Shown here: positions 17,525-24,809 of the stretch, one piece after another
Position numbering within the stretch: the first letter of the stretch is position 1
How the letters are laid out: every line of letters begins with the position of its first letter
Assembly: GCA_003564915.1 (NCBI GenBank)
Contig: PXDX01000127.1
Coordinates: 1-31,030, forward strand
Origin: a candidate division WWE3 bacterium
GTDB lineage: Bacteria > Patescibacteriota > WWE3 > UBA101185 > UBA10185
DNA: 31,030 nucleotides
Reading direction: 5' to 3'
Position numbers and translations under genes: made by a program
Notes under the pieces: model-generated
Databases searched by the model: none
The model's input: only the letters and a program-made list of their open reading frames with translations
What the model was told of the DNA's origin: nothing

Positions 17525-17533
17525 TGATATACT
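17525..17533 (+). promoter_or_regulatory. Extended -10 promoter of tRNA-Pro
   Basis: TGATATACT is an extended -10 (TG 17525, TATACT 17528-17533). The predicted start near 17540 leaves a 5' leader of about 10 nt before the mature tRNA end, to be removed by RNase P. Confidence 0.5.
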
Positions 17534-17549
17534 CCATTAAGCTTCTTTA

Positions 17550-17626
17550 CGGGGTGTGGCGCAGTTGGCTAGCGCGCACGCATGGGGTGCGTGAGGTCGC
17601 AGGTTCAAGTCCTGTCACCCCGACCA
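17550..17626 (+). tRNA. tRNA-Pro (anticodon GGG)
   Basis: A complete 77-nt cloverleaf. The acceptor is CGGGGTG/CACCCCG and the D stem GCGC/GCGC. The anticodon stem is CACGC/GCGTG with loop ATGGGGT, so U33 precedes GGG and G37 follows. The variable loop is AGGTC and the T stem GCAGG/CCTGT (one G-U pair) has loop TTCAAGT. A73 and an encoded CCA end (17624-17626) are present. C1-G72, A73 and G35-G36 are the proline identity elements. It reads CCC (and CCU) codons. Confidence 0.96.
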
Positions 17627-17652
17627 GTTGTCGTTGCGAAGCAACTACAACT
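17626..17652 (+). terminator. Stem-loop abutting the tRNA CCA end
   Basis: AGTTG (17626-17630), a TC/TA internal loop, GTTGC (17633-17637), a GAA loop, GCAAC (17641-17645) and CAACT (17648-17652) form two 5-bp helices. The first base is the terminal A of CCA. There is no T-run after it, so it may serve as a 3'-processing or weak termination structure. Confidence 0.45.
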
Positions 17653-17699
17653 GCTTAACAAAATACAAGCATCCATTCCTTCTATCAAAAACGGGGGCG

Positions 17700-17782
17700 C
17701 AGTATTTTGCTATGCTGTCAAAAATCGCTTGCATTTTTAACGAAAGGACTACTTAAACACAGTATTTTGTTACGCCGGCAAA
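17700..17782 (+). repeat. Tandem imperfect repeat, two 23-nt copies exactly 60 nt apart, each followed by a hairpin
   Basis: The copies at 17700-17722 and 17760-17782 both begin CAGTATTTTG and match at 19 of 23 positions; three of the four differences are transitions. Copy 1 is followed by AAAAAT, CGCTTGC, ATTTTT. Copy 2 is followed by GCAAAGT, TCGAAGG, ACTTTTGC with flanking GCC/GGC. The hairpin sequences differ but the stem-loop form with a 7-nt loop is kept. Confidence 0.55.
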
Positions 17783-17798
17783 GTTCGAAGGACTTTTG

Positions 17799-17839
17799 CG
17801 GGCAGATCTCATAACCTTACAGGACAGCCCGAACTTTTT
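17799..17839 (+). terminator. Possible intrinsic terminator
   Basis: CGGGC (17799-17803) pairs with GCCCG (17827-17831) across a 23-nt loop, followed by AAC and five T residues (17835-17839). The stem is only 5 bp and competes with the copy-2 hairpin, so support is weak. Confidence 0.25.
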
Positions 17840-17938
17840 CAATAATAAAATAAAAAATGAATAATTTATTACCAAATCCCGTAAATTTCAATTCCTCTCC
17901 TTAAACACACCGATAAGTTAGAACTTGATTCCCTTGAA

Positions 17939-18946
17939 TCACTTCTCGAAAGTGATCGAATCCGAAGAAACCCCCATTTCAGACAGATAACCCTTTACAT
18001 CTTTTACAAATTTGGGAGGACCGCACACATAAAAATTTTGTGAGAAATCAGAGATCTTACTCTCAAGATACTTCCTGTCAATATAATCGACCTCATAAGA
18101 TTCAGGGCAAGGGCTTTCATCAACATCAGTAAGAATGAATGTTGCATCTCTCCCAAAATAATGTCTTAATTCTTTTTCCAGGATCACATCCTTCGATGCT
18201 TTATTGGAAAAAATTAAGCTGTTTCCTTCTAATTTATTATGTTTATAAAGTGAGCGAAATATTGCAATAAATGGAGTTATGCCCGCTCCCCCGGCAATGA
18301 AAGTACCTTTACCTTTATAATTTATTGTTCCCCAAGGTTCTCTGATTATCAACTCATCTCCGGGCTTAAGGCTGTGAAGCTTTTCCGTAACTCCATTATG
18401 TTCCGGATATCCTTTAATAGTGAACTGGAGATTCAAGTCCTCATTCAAGGAGGTAAAGGTAAAAGGTCTTTTCTCCTTGCTCCAATCAGGATCATTTATT
18501 GATACTTCCGTAGCCTGTCCGGGAGTAAAAACATATCCTTTAGGTTTTTCCAGATAAAACTCCTTAACATTATGAGTGACAAAATGTATACCTCTGATTT
18601 TTAAGATATGTGAACCCTCCTCATCCGAAGTATCGTCCTCAATTTTTTTCAGAGGCTTTTTCGCGGGCCCTTTCAATACTTCTCCGGTCGGTGAGAATTC
18701 CGATCCGTGACAATCGCAAGTCCAACGTGATTTACTTTCATTCCAATCAACTAAACATCCTAAGTGGGTGCATTTGGGATCCAACTCATAAAAAACTCCC
18801 GAGGTATTCTTGTAAACAGCTGATTTCCCCTCTTTTCCTTCAATTATTTTACCTTGTCCGTGGGGAATATCGCTCTTTTGTTCGGAGGATGGTATCAGCC
18901 TTCTTATTAATAGATTATCCAAAATCGTCATCAATTTTTCGATCAT
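17939..18946 (-). CDS. Rieske [2Fe-2S] domain fused to ferredoxin-NAD(P)H reductase
   Basis: The 335-residue soluble redox protein has two parts. Residues 25-115 are a Rieske domain: CTHLGC gives ligands C59 and H61, and CDCHGS gives C77 and H80. C64 and C79 can form the disulfide typical of bc1/b6f-type Rieske domains. Residues 116-335 are a ferredoxin-reductase fold: the FAD motif RPFTFTSL (160-167), the NAD(P) motif GGAGITPF (219-226) and a C-terminal YVCGPP. Electrons would run between NAD(P)H, FAD and the cluster. The physiological partner is unknown, and no oxygenase or cytochrome is nearby. The start is placed at the third codon of the longest frame, because a TAAAAT box ends 6 nt before it. 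It is a single gene, divergent from 19046. Confidence 0.9.
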   Translation of the reverse strand: MIEKLMTILDNLLIRRLIPSSEQKSDIPHGQGKIIEGKEGKSAVYKNTSGVFYELDPKCTHLGCLVDWNESKSRWTCDCHGSEFSPTGEVLKGPAKKPLKKIEDDTSDEEGSHILKIRGIHFVTHNVKEFYLEKPKGYVFTPGQATEVSINDPDWSKEKRPFTFTSLNEDLNLQFTIKGYPEHNGVTEKLHSLKPGDELIIREPWGTINYKGKGTFIAGGAGITPFIAIFRSLYKHNKLEGNSLIFSNKASKDVILEKELRHYFGRDATFILTDVDESPCPESYEVDYIDRKYLESKISDFSQNFYVCGPPKFVKDVKGYLSEMGVSSDSITFEK

Positions 18947-18952
18947 GACCAT

Positions 18953-18958
18953 ATTTTA
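18953..18958 (-). promoter_or_regulatory. -10 box of the Rieske-reductase gene
   Basis: TAAAAT on the minus strand directly abuts an ATG at 18952 and ends 6 nt (ATGGTC) before the in-frame ATG at 18946. The latter is therefore the likely leaderless start. Confidence 0.5.
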
Positions 18959-19008
18959 TCCTATCTCTAAATGTTTCTTAAATTCAAGCAATATAATACG
19001 CTATAGGA

Positions 19009-19036
19009 TTGAGAAACACTGTTTTTATTGTATAAT
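19009..19036 (+). promoter_or_regulatory. Promoter of the 610-residue membrane protein gene
   Basis: TTGAGA (19009-19014), a 16-nt spacer and a perfect TATAAT (19031-19036) are followed by 9 nt and the ATG at 19046. A second TATAAT at 18992 has no visible -35 box. Confidence 0.65.
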
Positions 19037-19045
19037 TACGCAATA

Positions 19046-20875
19046 ATGAAAGGAGTAATTCACTTAAATAAAAGCGAAAAAGAACCTTCCAACTACAACG
19101 AAGTTAAAACCGAACCCGTCGCCTCATCTTATCCAAAAAAGCAATATAAGCATGAAGATACGGATACAACTTCGCCAAGAATTAATCAAAATACCCAAAT
19201 AACTCCGGAAGAGGAGCGCCAAAAAGAAACCAAAACCAAAAGACATACGAATCTCTCACCTACAATGGAAGAGTATGCGGAAAAATACTTGGAGGCGTTG
19301 GAAAAAGAGAAGATTGAGCCGGAAGATCCAATCTCAACGGACGAGATAGCATCTAAAATTGCCAGTGCCTATGAACGCGTGAGAAGAGTCATAGATTGGA
19401 AGGAAGAGCATCTTGTAAGAAGAACGTCGATAGAGAGAATCCTTAAGAGGCGGCTCATATCCGAAATTTCTGAAATCACAATAATACCTGATCTGAATCC
19501 GTTAAAAATTGCCGAACCAATGCTCATGGAAATCATAAGAACCGGTTATTTTAAAAATGAGGAAATTGGAGAAGAGAAAATACTCGACTTACAAAAAATA
19601 TTGGGCAAGTATCTTTACATCCTAAAATGGAGCCCTTACGCAAAGGAAAGTGCGTTGGCAATAAAAACCAAAGTACACTTCTATAATTGGATTTTAAGCA
19701 TAGCGGCCTGTGAAATAGATGAGTCATTAAAACCGGCATATAAGGAAAAGATCCTCATAGAATTTATGGCTCAAGATATTCATCAAAATCTCAAGGTAAA
19801 ACCCGAAAATTACCTTCATACAAACGAGATCTATCTACAGGTCTACATAGCAACACACCGAGCTCTTTTTTTACTGGACGATCCGTTGATATATTATCAA
19901 GTCATCAAAAAGAAATATCCCGAGTATACGGAAACGAACGCTTCTTTTATTGAGCAATTCACCAAGGATATCGAATCGATCTGGAAAGAACTTGAGCATG
20001 ACCTAAACCATCCAAAGAGGAGTGAATTTCAGAAAGTTTGCGAAAAATATGATGCAGCTTACCGTCTATTGTCAGATGTAATGAAAAAACTGGAATCAAA
20101 ACCAGACAAATTGCTCAAGTCATTGGAAAAAGAAACTTTACTTGAAGATCTCATAAATGAGTCTTATCGTGAGAGACTTTCTACTTTGAAGGCAAGATTG
20201 TTTAGAAGCGCGATCTACAGCACACTCTCTATTTTTGTTGCGGGAGCAGCAAGTTTATTCTTTTTTGAGTACCCAGTTGCAAAATTCTTCTACGGTGAGT
20301 TCTCCCCTCTTGCACTGGCAGCTGATATCCTCATACCTACAGGGCTGATGTTCTTTCTTGTAATGACAATCAAGCTCCCGTGTAAAGAAAATTACGCAAT
20401 ACTTTCCAATGAAATCAAAACCATCGTTTACAATTCAGAAAAAAGGTTGGTACATAAAATAAACCTGAAGAAAAAAATCAAAAAACTAAGAAAAGGGATA
20501 TTCAATTTCATATACCTGTTAGGGGGACTTGGATCCTTATATTTGATATATTGGGTATTCAAACTTGCCGGCGTACCTCCAACCTCGTTGTATATAGACA
20601 CGGTAAATGTTGCTCTGGTAGTTTTTGCGGCAACTATCATTAGAGAGAAATCAAAGGAGTTAACAATAAAGGATAAGACAAACTCTTGGGAGCTGCTTAT
20701 GGATTTTTTCGCTGTTCCATTGGCAAAGATAGGCTCCTGGTTATCTTCAAAATGGAAAGAATACAACTTCGTCAGGGTATTCTTCTCAATCCTAATTGAC
20801 ACTCCCTTCTCCACCTTTATAGAACTTCTGGAAGACTGGCGCGAGTACATCAAAGAGAAACGAGTAGAATTGTAA
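19046..20875 (+). CDS. Conserved CPR-type membrane protein of unknown function
   Basis: The protein is 609 residues. About 1-75 are Lys/Glu/Thr-rich and low complexity. About 75-385 are soluble, helical and highly charged. Two pairs of membrane segments follow, at roughly 390-450 and 485-540. The second helix of the first pair carries ADILIPTGLMFFLVMTIK. The C-terminal tail (about 550-609) contains an amphipathic FFSILIDTPFSTFIELLEDW and ends in a charged run. I recognise this overall architecture and the tail from other Patescibacteria genomes, but I know of no assigned function. The longest frame starts at a TTG (19028) inside the promoter; the ATG at 19046 is the real start. It has no close operon partner; the next gene has its own promoter. 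Confidence 0.75.
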   Translation: MKGVIHLNKSEKEPSNYNEVKTEPVASSYPKKQYKHEDTDTTSPRINQNTQITPEEERQKETKTKRHTNLSPTMEEYAEKYLEALEKEKIEPEDPISTDEIASKIASAYERVRRVIDWKEEHLVRRTSIERILKRRLISEISEITIIPDLNPLKIAEPMLMEIIRTGYFKNEEIGEEKILDLQKILGKYLYILKWSPYAKESALAIKTKVHFYNWILSIAACEIDESLKPAYKEKILIEFMAQDIHQNLKVKPENYLHTNEIYLQVYIATHRALFLLDDPLIYYQVIKKKYPEYTETNASFIEQFTKDIESIWKELEHDLNHPKRSEFQKVCEKYDAAYRLLSDVMKKLESKPDKLLKSLEKETLLEDLINESYRERLSTLKARLFRSAIYSTLSIFVAGAASLFFFEYPVAKFFYGEFSPLALAADILIPTGLMFFLVMTIKLPCKENYAILSNEIKTIVYNSEKRLVHKINLKKKIKKLRKGIFNFIYLLGGLGSLYLIYWVFKLAGVPPTSLYIDTVNVALVVFAATIIREKSKELTIKDKTNSWELLMDFFAVPLAKIGSWLSSKWKEYNFVRVFFSILIDTPFSTFIELLEDWREYIKEKRVEL

Positions 20876-20905
20876 ATTTTTCATAAAAATTTAATACTTA
20901 CTAAT

Positions 20906-20911
20906 TAAAAT
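20906..20911 (+). promoter_or_regulatory. -10 box of the DUF151-like gene
   Basis: TAAAAT ends exactly 6 nt (TGCGGT) before the ATG at 20918. No -35 box is evident. Confidence 0.5.
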
Positions 20912-20917
20912 TGCGGT

Positions 20918-21349
20918 ATGCTCCGAGAGCTGAAATTTTTAGCAATAGTCCCAGACAATGAAAATGTTCAACCTTCATACTATGCTTACTTTTTTTGCAA
21001 AGAAACCAAGCAAATCTTAATGTTCCCAATTAATGGAAGGGTAATAAGAAAGTTTGTAAATCCCAAAAGAACTTATACGGAGGGCGAGATTCTGTTCAAA
21101 GCGTTGGAAAGCCTTAACATAAGAAAAGTGATCTTTAAATATCAAAATAATCACTTGGTCAGTCTAATTCAGCTAAAGATAGGATATAAGACTGTAAGCT
21201 ATATGACACCTTTTTCCTCAGGCCTTATCACTTCTCAAATATTAAAGATCCCTATTGCTATAGAGTCTAAAACTCTGGAAAAAGAGGGTATCTACATAAC
21301 AAAAGAAATTCTGGCCTCGTCTCTGGCTGAAAACCTCGATCCTGAATAA
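20918..21349 (+). CDS. Divergent DUF151 (bifunctional nuclease) domain protein
   Basis: The 143-residue soluble protein aligns by eye with the DUF151/BFN fold. A first half contains ILMFPINGRVI (33-43), where the family has LPIWIG. EGEILFKALESLNIRKVIF (55-73) matches the helix-strand LLxxxLexLGxxVxxVxI. A strand pair around 79-95 is followed by TPFSSGLITSQILKIPIAIE (97-116), where the family has ARPSDAIALALRLgaPIyV, and then TLEKEGI. The conserved RPSDA signature is degenerate and its aspartate is lost. A nuclease function should therefore not be assumed. It is convergent with mltG, 39 nt apart, and nothing around it indicates a pathway. Confidence 0.6.
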   Translation: MLRELKFLAIVPDNENVQPSYYAYFFCKETKQILMFPINGRVIRKFVNPKRTYTEGEILFKALESLNIRKVIFKYQNNHLVSLIQLKIGYKTVSYMTPFSSGLITSQILKIPIAIESKTLEKEGIYITKEILASSLAENLDPE

Positions 21350-21388
21350 AGAAGATCGCTAAGAAGTATAAGATTAAAATGAACGTGT

Positions 21389-22459
21389 CTAATTTAAATA
21401 TCTTGCTATGTTTTGCTCGTGCTGCTCTAAGGTCTCGGAGAAGTGGGTTCTTCCCGTGGAATCATTAAGATAATAAAGATATGGTACCGTTTCATGGTAA
21501 ACAATTGCCTCCAAGGAGGACAGGCTGATGCTGGAAATTGGGGTTGGAGGAAACCCCTCATTCAATCGAGTATTATATTCTGAATCAAAGACCAAATCCC
21601 CGCCCGTAATATCCTCAGGCCACCATTCAACCTCGGAAGCCTCCTTCCCTGTAAAACACCTGAACCAGATCGATTCACAACCTGTTCTAAGATAAGGAAT
21701 GTAATATTGAGTCGTGGCATCTACTCCAAGATTCATACCTGCTCTATGCCGGTTCAACAGAACACCCGCTACTTTGCGTCTATCTTCCTCATCAAATACT
21801 TCTCTTTCCACTAGAGAAGCCAAAATGATGATTTCCTCTTTAGATAATCCTAACTCTCCTGCGGCTTCATTTTCCAAAACTTCCTTTGTCTTATAATCAA
21901 ACGTTGCCCGCAGATAACCGATCAATTCCTCGGTAGAGATATCATAGGGAAAAATGTACGTGTCGGGAAAAAGATATCCTTCGAGATTTTGAGCTTTGGT
22001 CATAAAATCCTCATAAGACACCATGTTGAACCTTGCATCGGCTCTCAAAGCAAATTGTTCCAATCTCCACCCCTCAATAAAGGTTACGGTCACGTCTCTT
22101 GTCCCGTGCTGAAAAATATTTGTCAATTCTTTTACTGAGATACCCGGAGGTATTGAATAGACACCGGCCTGAATGTTCTTTTCGGATCCGGTGAGAAAGA
22201 CATGGAATATAAAAAGAGCAGACGAATTGACAAGGCCTTCCTCAGATAGTTTGGCCGATATATCTACGATACTGGATCCCGGCTCAATTTCAAAAACCGT
22301 TTCCTCAGTATTTCTGGTTGAGCGGTTCAAAGCCATTTTATAATATGCAACTGAAAAGATAAGAATCGCTACCAAAGAAACCAGACCAATTATTTGCAGC
22401 GTTTTTTTCTTTTTATTATCAAGCTCGTGGAAGTCACTACGGCTTTCCCATTCAGACAT
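21389..22459 (-). CDS. mltG: Endolytic murein transglycosylase MltG (YceG-like)
   Basis: This inner-membrane enzyme cleaves nascent peptidoglycan and ends strand growth. The 356 residues include one N-terminal helix (about 21-40) and a LysM-like part: FEIEPGSSIVDISAKL (56-71), then the AGVYSIPPGIS segment. The YceG catalytic domain has LEGYLFPDTY (159-168) and the catalytic glutamate E218 in ASLVERE. GVDATTQYYI (245-254) and YNTRLNEGFPPTPIS (295-309) follow. Between the last two, about 35 residues with two cysteines (C261, C268) are longer than in the usual enzyme. A TATCAT box lies 6 nt before the ATG, so it is leaderless. It is divergent from rnpB. Confidence 0.95.
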   Translation of the reverse strand: MSEWESRSDFHELDNKKKKTLQIIGLVSLVAILIFSVAYYKMALNRSTRNTEETVFEIEPGSSIVDISAKLSEEGLVNSSALFIFHVFLTGSEKNIQAGVYSIPPGISVKELTNIFQHGTRDVTVTFIEGWRLEQFALRADARFNMVSYEDFMTKAQNLEGYLFPDTYIFPYDISTEELIGYLRATFDYKTKEVLENEAAGELGLSKEEIIILASLVEREVFDEEDRRKVAGVLLNRHRAGMNLGVDATTQYYIPYLRTGCESIWFRCFTGKEASEVEWWPEDITGGDLVFDSEYNTRLNEGFPPTPISSISLSSLEAIVYHETVPYLYYLNDSTGRTHFSETLEQHEQNIARYLN

Positions 22460-22465
22460 AAAGCT

Positions 22466-22474
22466 ATGATATCA
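22466..22474 (-). promoter_or_regulatory. Extended -10 promoter of mltG
   Basis: TGATATCAT on the minus strand ends 6 nt (AGCTTT) before the ATG at 22459. It lies back to back with the rnpB extended -10 box, 10 nt away, so neither promoter has room for an independent -35 region. Confidence 0.55.
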
Positions 22475-22484
22475 CATAATTAAA

Positions 22485-22493
22485 TGGTATAAT
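22485..22493 (+). promoter_or_regulatory. Extended -10 promoter of rnpB
   Basis: TGGTATAAT (TG 22485, TATAAT 22488-22493) places the start 7 nt downstream at 22500, the first base of RNase P helix P1. Confidence 0.65.
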
Positions 22494-22499
22494 TCCCAT

Positions 22500-22836
22500 T
22501 GCAGGAAATCGTGTGATCGCTATAGAGTTTATCTCTATAGAGGAAAGTCCGGACTGCATAGGGTAAGGGACGGAGGGCAATCTCCGACGTATAATCCATA
22601 AACGCTGGTGCTTCAAGAGAGAAATCGCTTGAGGACAGAGAGTGAAATGACATTCTTTGAGAGCAGCAGAGACGAGCTTTCGCCTAAGTTCTTTGAATAT
22701 GGCGGATGAGTGAAACGGGCAATCCCACCTGCAGCAATCCACGACTGCACCGCTTGAGCTGACCCGGCAAGGTGCGAAGAGGGAGCATTAGATAGATGAT
22801 CACTAAAAACAGAATCCGGCTTACCGATTTCCTGCA
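22500..22836 (+). ncRNA. rnpB: RNase P RNA (bacterial A type)
   Basis: This is the catalytic RNA that matures tRNA 5' ends. P1 is a perfect 12-bp pairing of 22500-22511 with 22825-22836. P2 pairs GTGATC (22513-22518) with GATCAC (22798-22803). P3 is an 8-bp hairpin, CTATAGAG/CTCTATAG (22520-22540). The universal P4 strand GAGGAAAGTCCGG is at 22540-22552, and its 3' partner region ACAGAATCCGGCTTA is at 22809-22823. The length is about 337 nt. It sits between divergent mltG and convergent PerM, ending 31 nt before the PerM stop. No T-run follows the P1 strand. Confidence 0.96.
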
Positions 22837-22867
22837 ACTACCTTCTAAAATCAATATATACCGAAGA

Positions 22868-23878
22868 TCAATCTTTTCCAAGAAGAGGAGTAAATCTTTC
22901 TATAAGTATTCCGGCTATCATCGTTGTGGGAATGGCCAGAATAGCTCCGGTTATCCCAAAAAAATTATGCCCAATCAATAAAGCTATAAGTATAACTAAG
23001 GAACTGTATCCCGAATGCTTCTTCATTACCTGGGGAGTAATATAGTTGCTCTCCACCTGTTGAATAACGATATAGAAAAGAAGAACGAGAAGACCTCTGG
23101 TCGGAGATTGAGAGAAACCCACAGCCGTTGCTACAACGGAGGCAAAGATCGGTCCCAAAATTGGAACGATCTCAAAAACCGCTGATATAAAACCTAAAGC
23201 TAAAGCATAATTGACTCCTAGAAGTGTAAGACTCAAAAAACATAGCACACCTACAGCGAGCATCACGGTCAACTGACCTTTAATCCAAGATCCCACCCGA
23301 ATTTCAATCACGCGGATCAAGTCTTGCGCTTTCATATCGGATCCGGAAGAAAACAAACTCACGAAGCGATTCTTAAGGTTTTCCCAATCCAGTGACATAT
23401 AAATCGACAAAACGATGACCGTAAGGAATTTTGAAACAGCTGCCACCGATTCCCTTAACAACAATGTAATAGTACCTCCGTGGACCATATCGGCCAGTAC
23501 TTCCAGAAACTCCAAGGACTCAAAAATATTTTGATCGTTAATTTCAAGATTCACAAAAAAGAAAGAGAAAGTTTCAACAAGTCGCTGTGATTCTCTTATA
23601 ACCATAGGTATTGCTGTTACCAAAACCAACAACAGCACCATGAGAAAGAGAGCATAACTTATGAGAACGGACGCAGTCCTAGATAGAGGTCTGTTGAAAA
23701 CCGTCAACTGCATAAAATATCTAACAACATTCTCCATCGAAATAACAAGCAGAACCGATACATATAGTATACCGAGAATTCCTCTAAGCTCGTACAGAAC
23801 GTAGAAACACAAAATAAAGACCAGGGAAATTAATATCGTTTTTACCGAGATAACAATTTGTTTATCCATGCCCAGCAT
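22868..23878 (-). CDS. AI-2E/PerM-family membrane transporter-like protein
   Basis: The 336-residue polytopic protein has about eight membrane segments: an N-terminal pair, a pair near 65-95, and a C-terminal group. A soluble stretch at about 100-150 separates them. The C-terminal signature (FEIVPILGPIFASVVA, about 235-250) and the final GAILAIPTTMIAGI block are typical of the UPF0118/PerM/AI-2E family. Its substrates are mostly unproven (some members are Na+/H+ antiporters). The ATG at 23878 overlaps miaA by 17 nt. A TATAAT box (23891-23886) ends 7 nt upstream, inside miaA, so it probably has its own leaderless transcript. M4 (23869) is an alternative start. Confidence 0.88.
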   Translation of the reverse strand: MLGMDKQIVISVKTILISLVFILCFYVLYELRGILGILYVSVLLVISMENVVRYFMQLTVFNRPLSRTASVLISYALFLMVLLLVLVTAIPMVIRESQRLVETFSFFFVNLEINDQNIFESLEFLEVLADMVHGGTITLLLRESVAAVSKFLTVIVLSIYMSLDWENLKNRFVSLFSSGSDMKAQDLIRVIEIRVGSWIKGQLTVMLAVGVLCFLSLTLLGVNYALALGFISAVFEIVPILGPIFASVVATAVGFSQSPTRGLLVLLFYIVIQQVESNYITPQVMKKHSGYSSLVILIALLIGHNFFGITGAILAIPTTMIAGILIERFTPLLGKD

Positions 23879-24809
23879 TGATGTAATTATATACGTTCTG
23901 CCTAAAATTGTCTTGGTTTATATCAAACCACTTGATATCCTTATTTTTTTTGAAGTAAGTCTGCTGCCTTCGAATATAAGAGTGCATCCTGTATTTGGTC
24001 TTTTTCACGGCTTCCTCCCTTGAGTATTTTCCTCCAATATATTTCATGGCTTCTCCGTAGATGAAACCTCTGATCTGATGAGTATCGCCAAATCCCATAG
24101 AAATTAATTTCTTTGTTTCATCTATGATGTCGTTATATCTCCAGATATCCTCAACCCAAAAATCTGCTCGTTCGTACAAAATATCCCTGGTTGATCTTAA
24201 TCCAATAAATAAATATTTAACTTCTTTCGGATAGGGTAGGGGATTGAGGTCTTTTTTATCGGAGATCTCGCGTTCAATTACTCTCACCAATCGTTTCTTG
24301 TTTTGAAAATCGGATCTATTTATTTCTACATTTAACGACGTTACTTTCTCTTGCAGTTCTTGAAGATCTTTTTTTTCCAGTTTTTTCCGTAATTTAAAAT
24401 CAGGGGGACCATAAAGATTTTTTATTTTGCCGGTTAAAAAATCGATGTACAGACCGGTTCCTCCTGTAATTACGGGAATTTTACACTTCCCTACGATGTG
24501 CTTCAATCTATCTAAACCATAAACTGCAAAATCATAAGAAGAAAAATACTCACCGGGTTCAATCAGATCGTATCCCCAAACAGGGATCTCATTCAATAAC
24601 CAATGATCCTTCTTCTTATCTATGAACTCGACCCTATCTAAGGGAACTTTCCCTGTTCCTACGTCCATATATTTATACACTTGCCGAGAATCAGCGGATA
24701 TAATTTCACCTCCGATCTTTTTGCATATCCATACGCTTAAACCAGTTTTTCCGGAACATGTGGGTCCTAGAATGACCGGAATTATTTTTTTTTCCGCGTT
24801 TCTTTCCAT
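23862..24809 (-). CDS. miaA: tRNA dimethylallyltransferase MiaA
   Basis: MiaA adds the isopentenyl group to A37 of tRNAs that read UNN codons, the first step to ms2i6A. The 315 residues are full length. The P-loop is GPTCSGKT (15-22). ADSRQVYKYMDVGTGKVP (39-56) binds the substrate, and PVITGGTGLYIDFLTGKI lies at about 113-130. A C-terminal helical tRNA-binding part has QTYFKKNKDIKWFD. The start overlaps the end of miaB by 28 nt with no Shine-Dalgarno site, so it is translationally coupled. The two successive enzymes of the same modification are thus made from one transcript. Confidence 0.97.
   Translation of the reverse strand: MERNAEKKIIPVILGPTCSGKTGLSVWICKKIGGEIISADSRQVYKYMDVGTGKVPLDRVEFIDKKKDHWLLNEIPVWGYDLIEPGEYFSSYDFAVYGLDRLKHIVGKCKIPVITGGTGLYIDFLTGKIKNLYGPPDFKLRKKLEKKDLQELQEKVTSLNVEINRSDFQNKKRLVRVIEREISDKKDLNPLPYPKEVKYLFIGLRSTRDILYERADFWVEDIWRYNDIIDETKKLISMGFGDTHQIRGFIYGEAMKYIGGKYSREEAVKKTKYRMHSYIRRQQTYFKKNKDIKWFDINQDNFRQNVYNYINAGHG
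23886..23891 (-). promoter_or_regulatory. -10 box inside miaA for the PerM-like gene
   Basis: A perfect TATAAT on the minus strand ends 7 nt (TACATCA) before the ATG at 23878. It lies within the last codons of miaA. Confidence 0.45.

Larger units (their letters stand above)
17627..17938. other. 312-nt gene-free interval between tRNA-Pro and the Rieske-reductase gene
   Basis: It holds the stem-loop next to the tRNA, the two-copy repeat at 17700-17782 with a hairpin after each copy, and a possible terminator at 17799-17839. An 11-nt TAACAAAATAC at 17656-17666 is the exact reverse complement of part of the second repeat copy (17762-17772). An AT-rich stretch runs from about 17840 to 17890. No credible open frame was seen on either strand. 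Confidence 0.6.

Noticed and set aside
17449..17658. A 69-codon plus-strand frame spanning the tRNA
   Set aside because: It reads straight through a perfect tRNA-Pro cloverleaf and its promoter, so it is a chance frame.
18992..18997. A second TATAAT upstream of the 610-residue membrane protein gene
   Set aside because: There is no -35 box and it would give a 40-nt leader without a Shine-Dalgarno site; the box at 19031 is better placed.
22464..22881. Several short minus-strand frames and one plus-strand frame over rnpB
   Set aside because: The helices P1-P4 and the universal RNase P motifs explain this stretch; the frames have no conserved-looking protein features.
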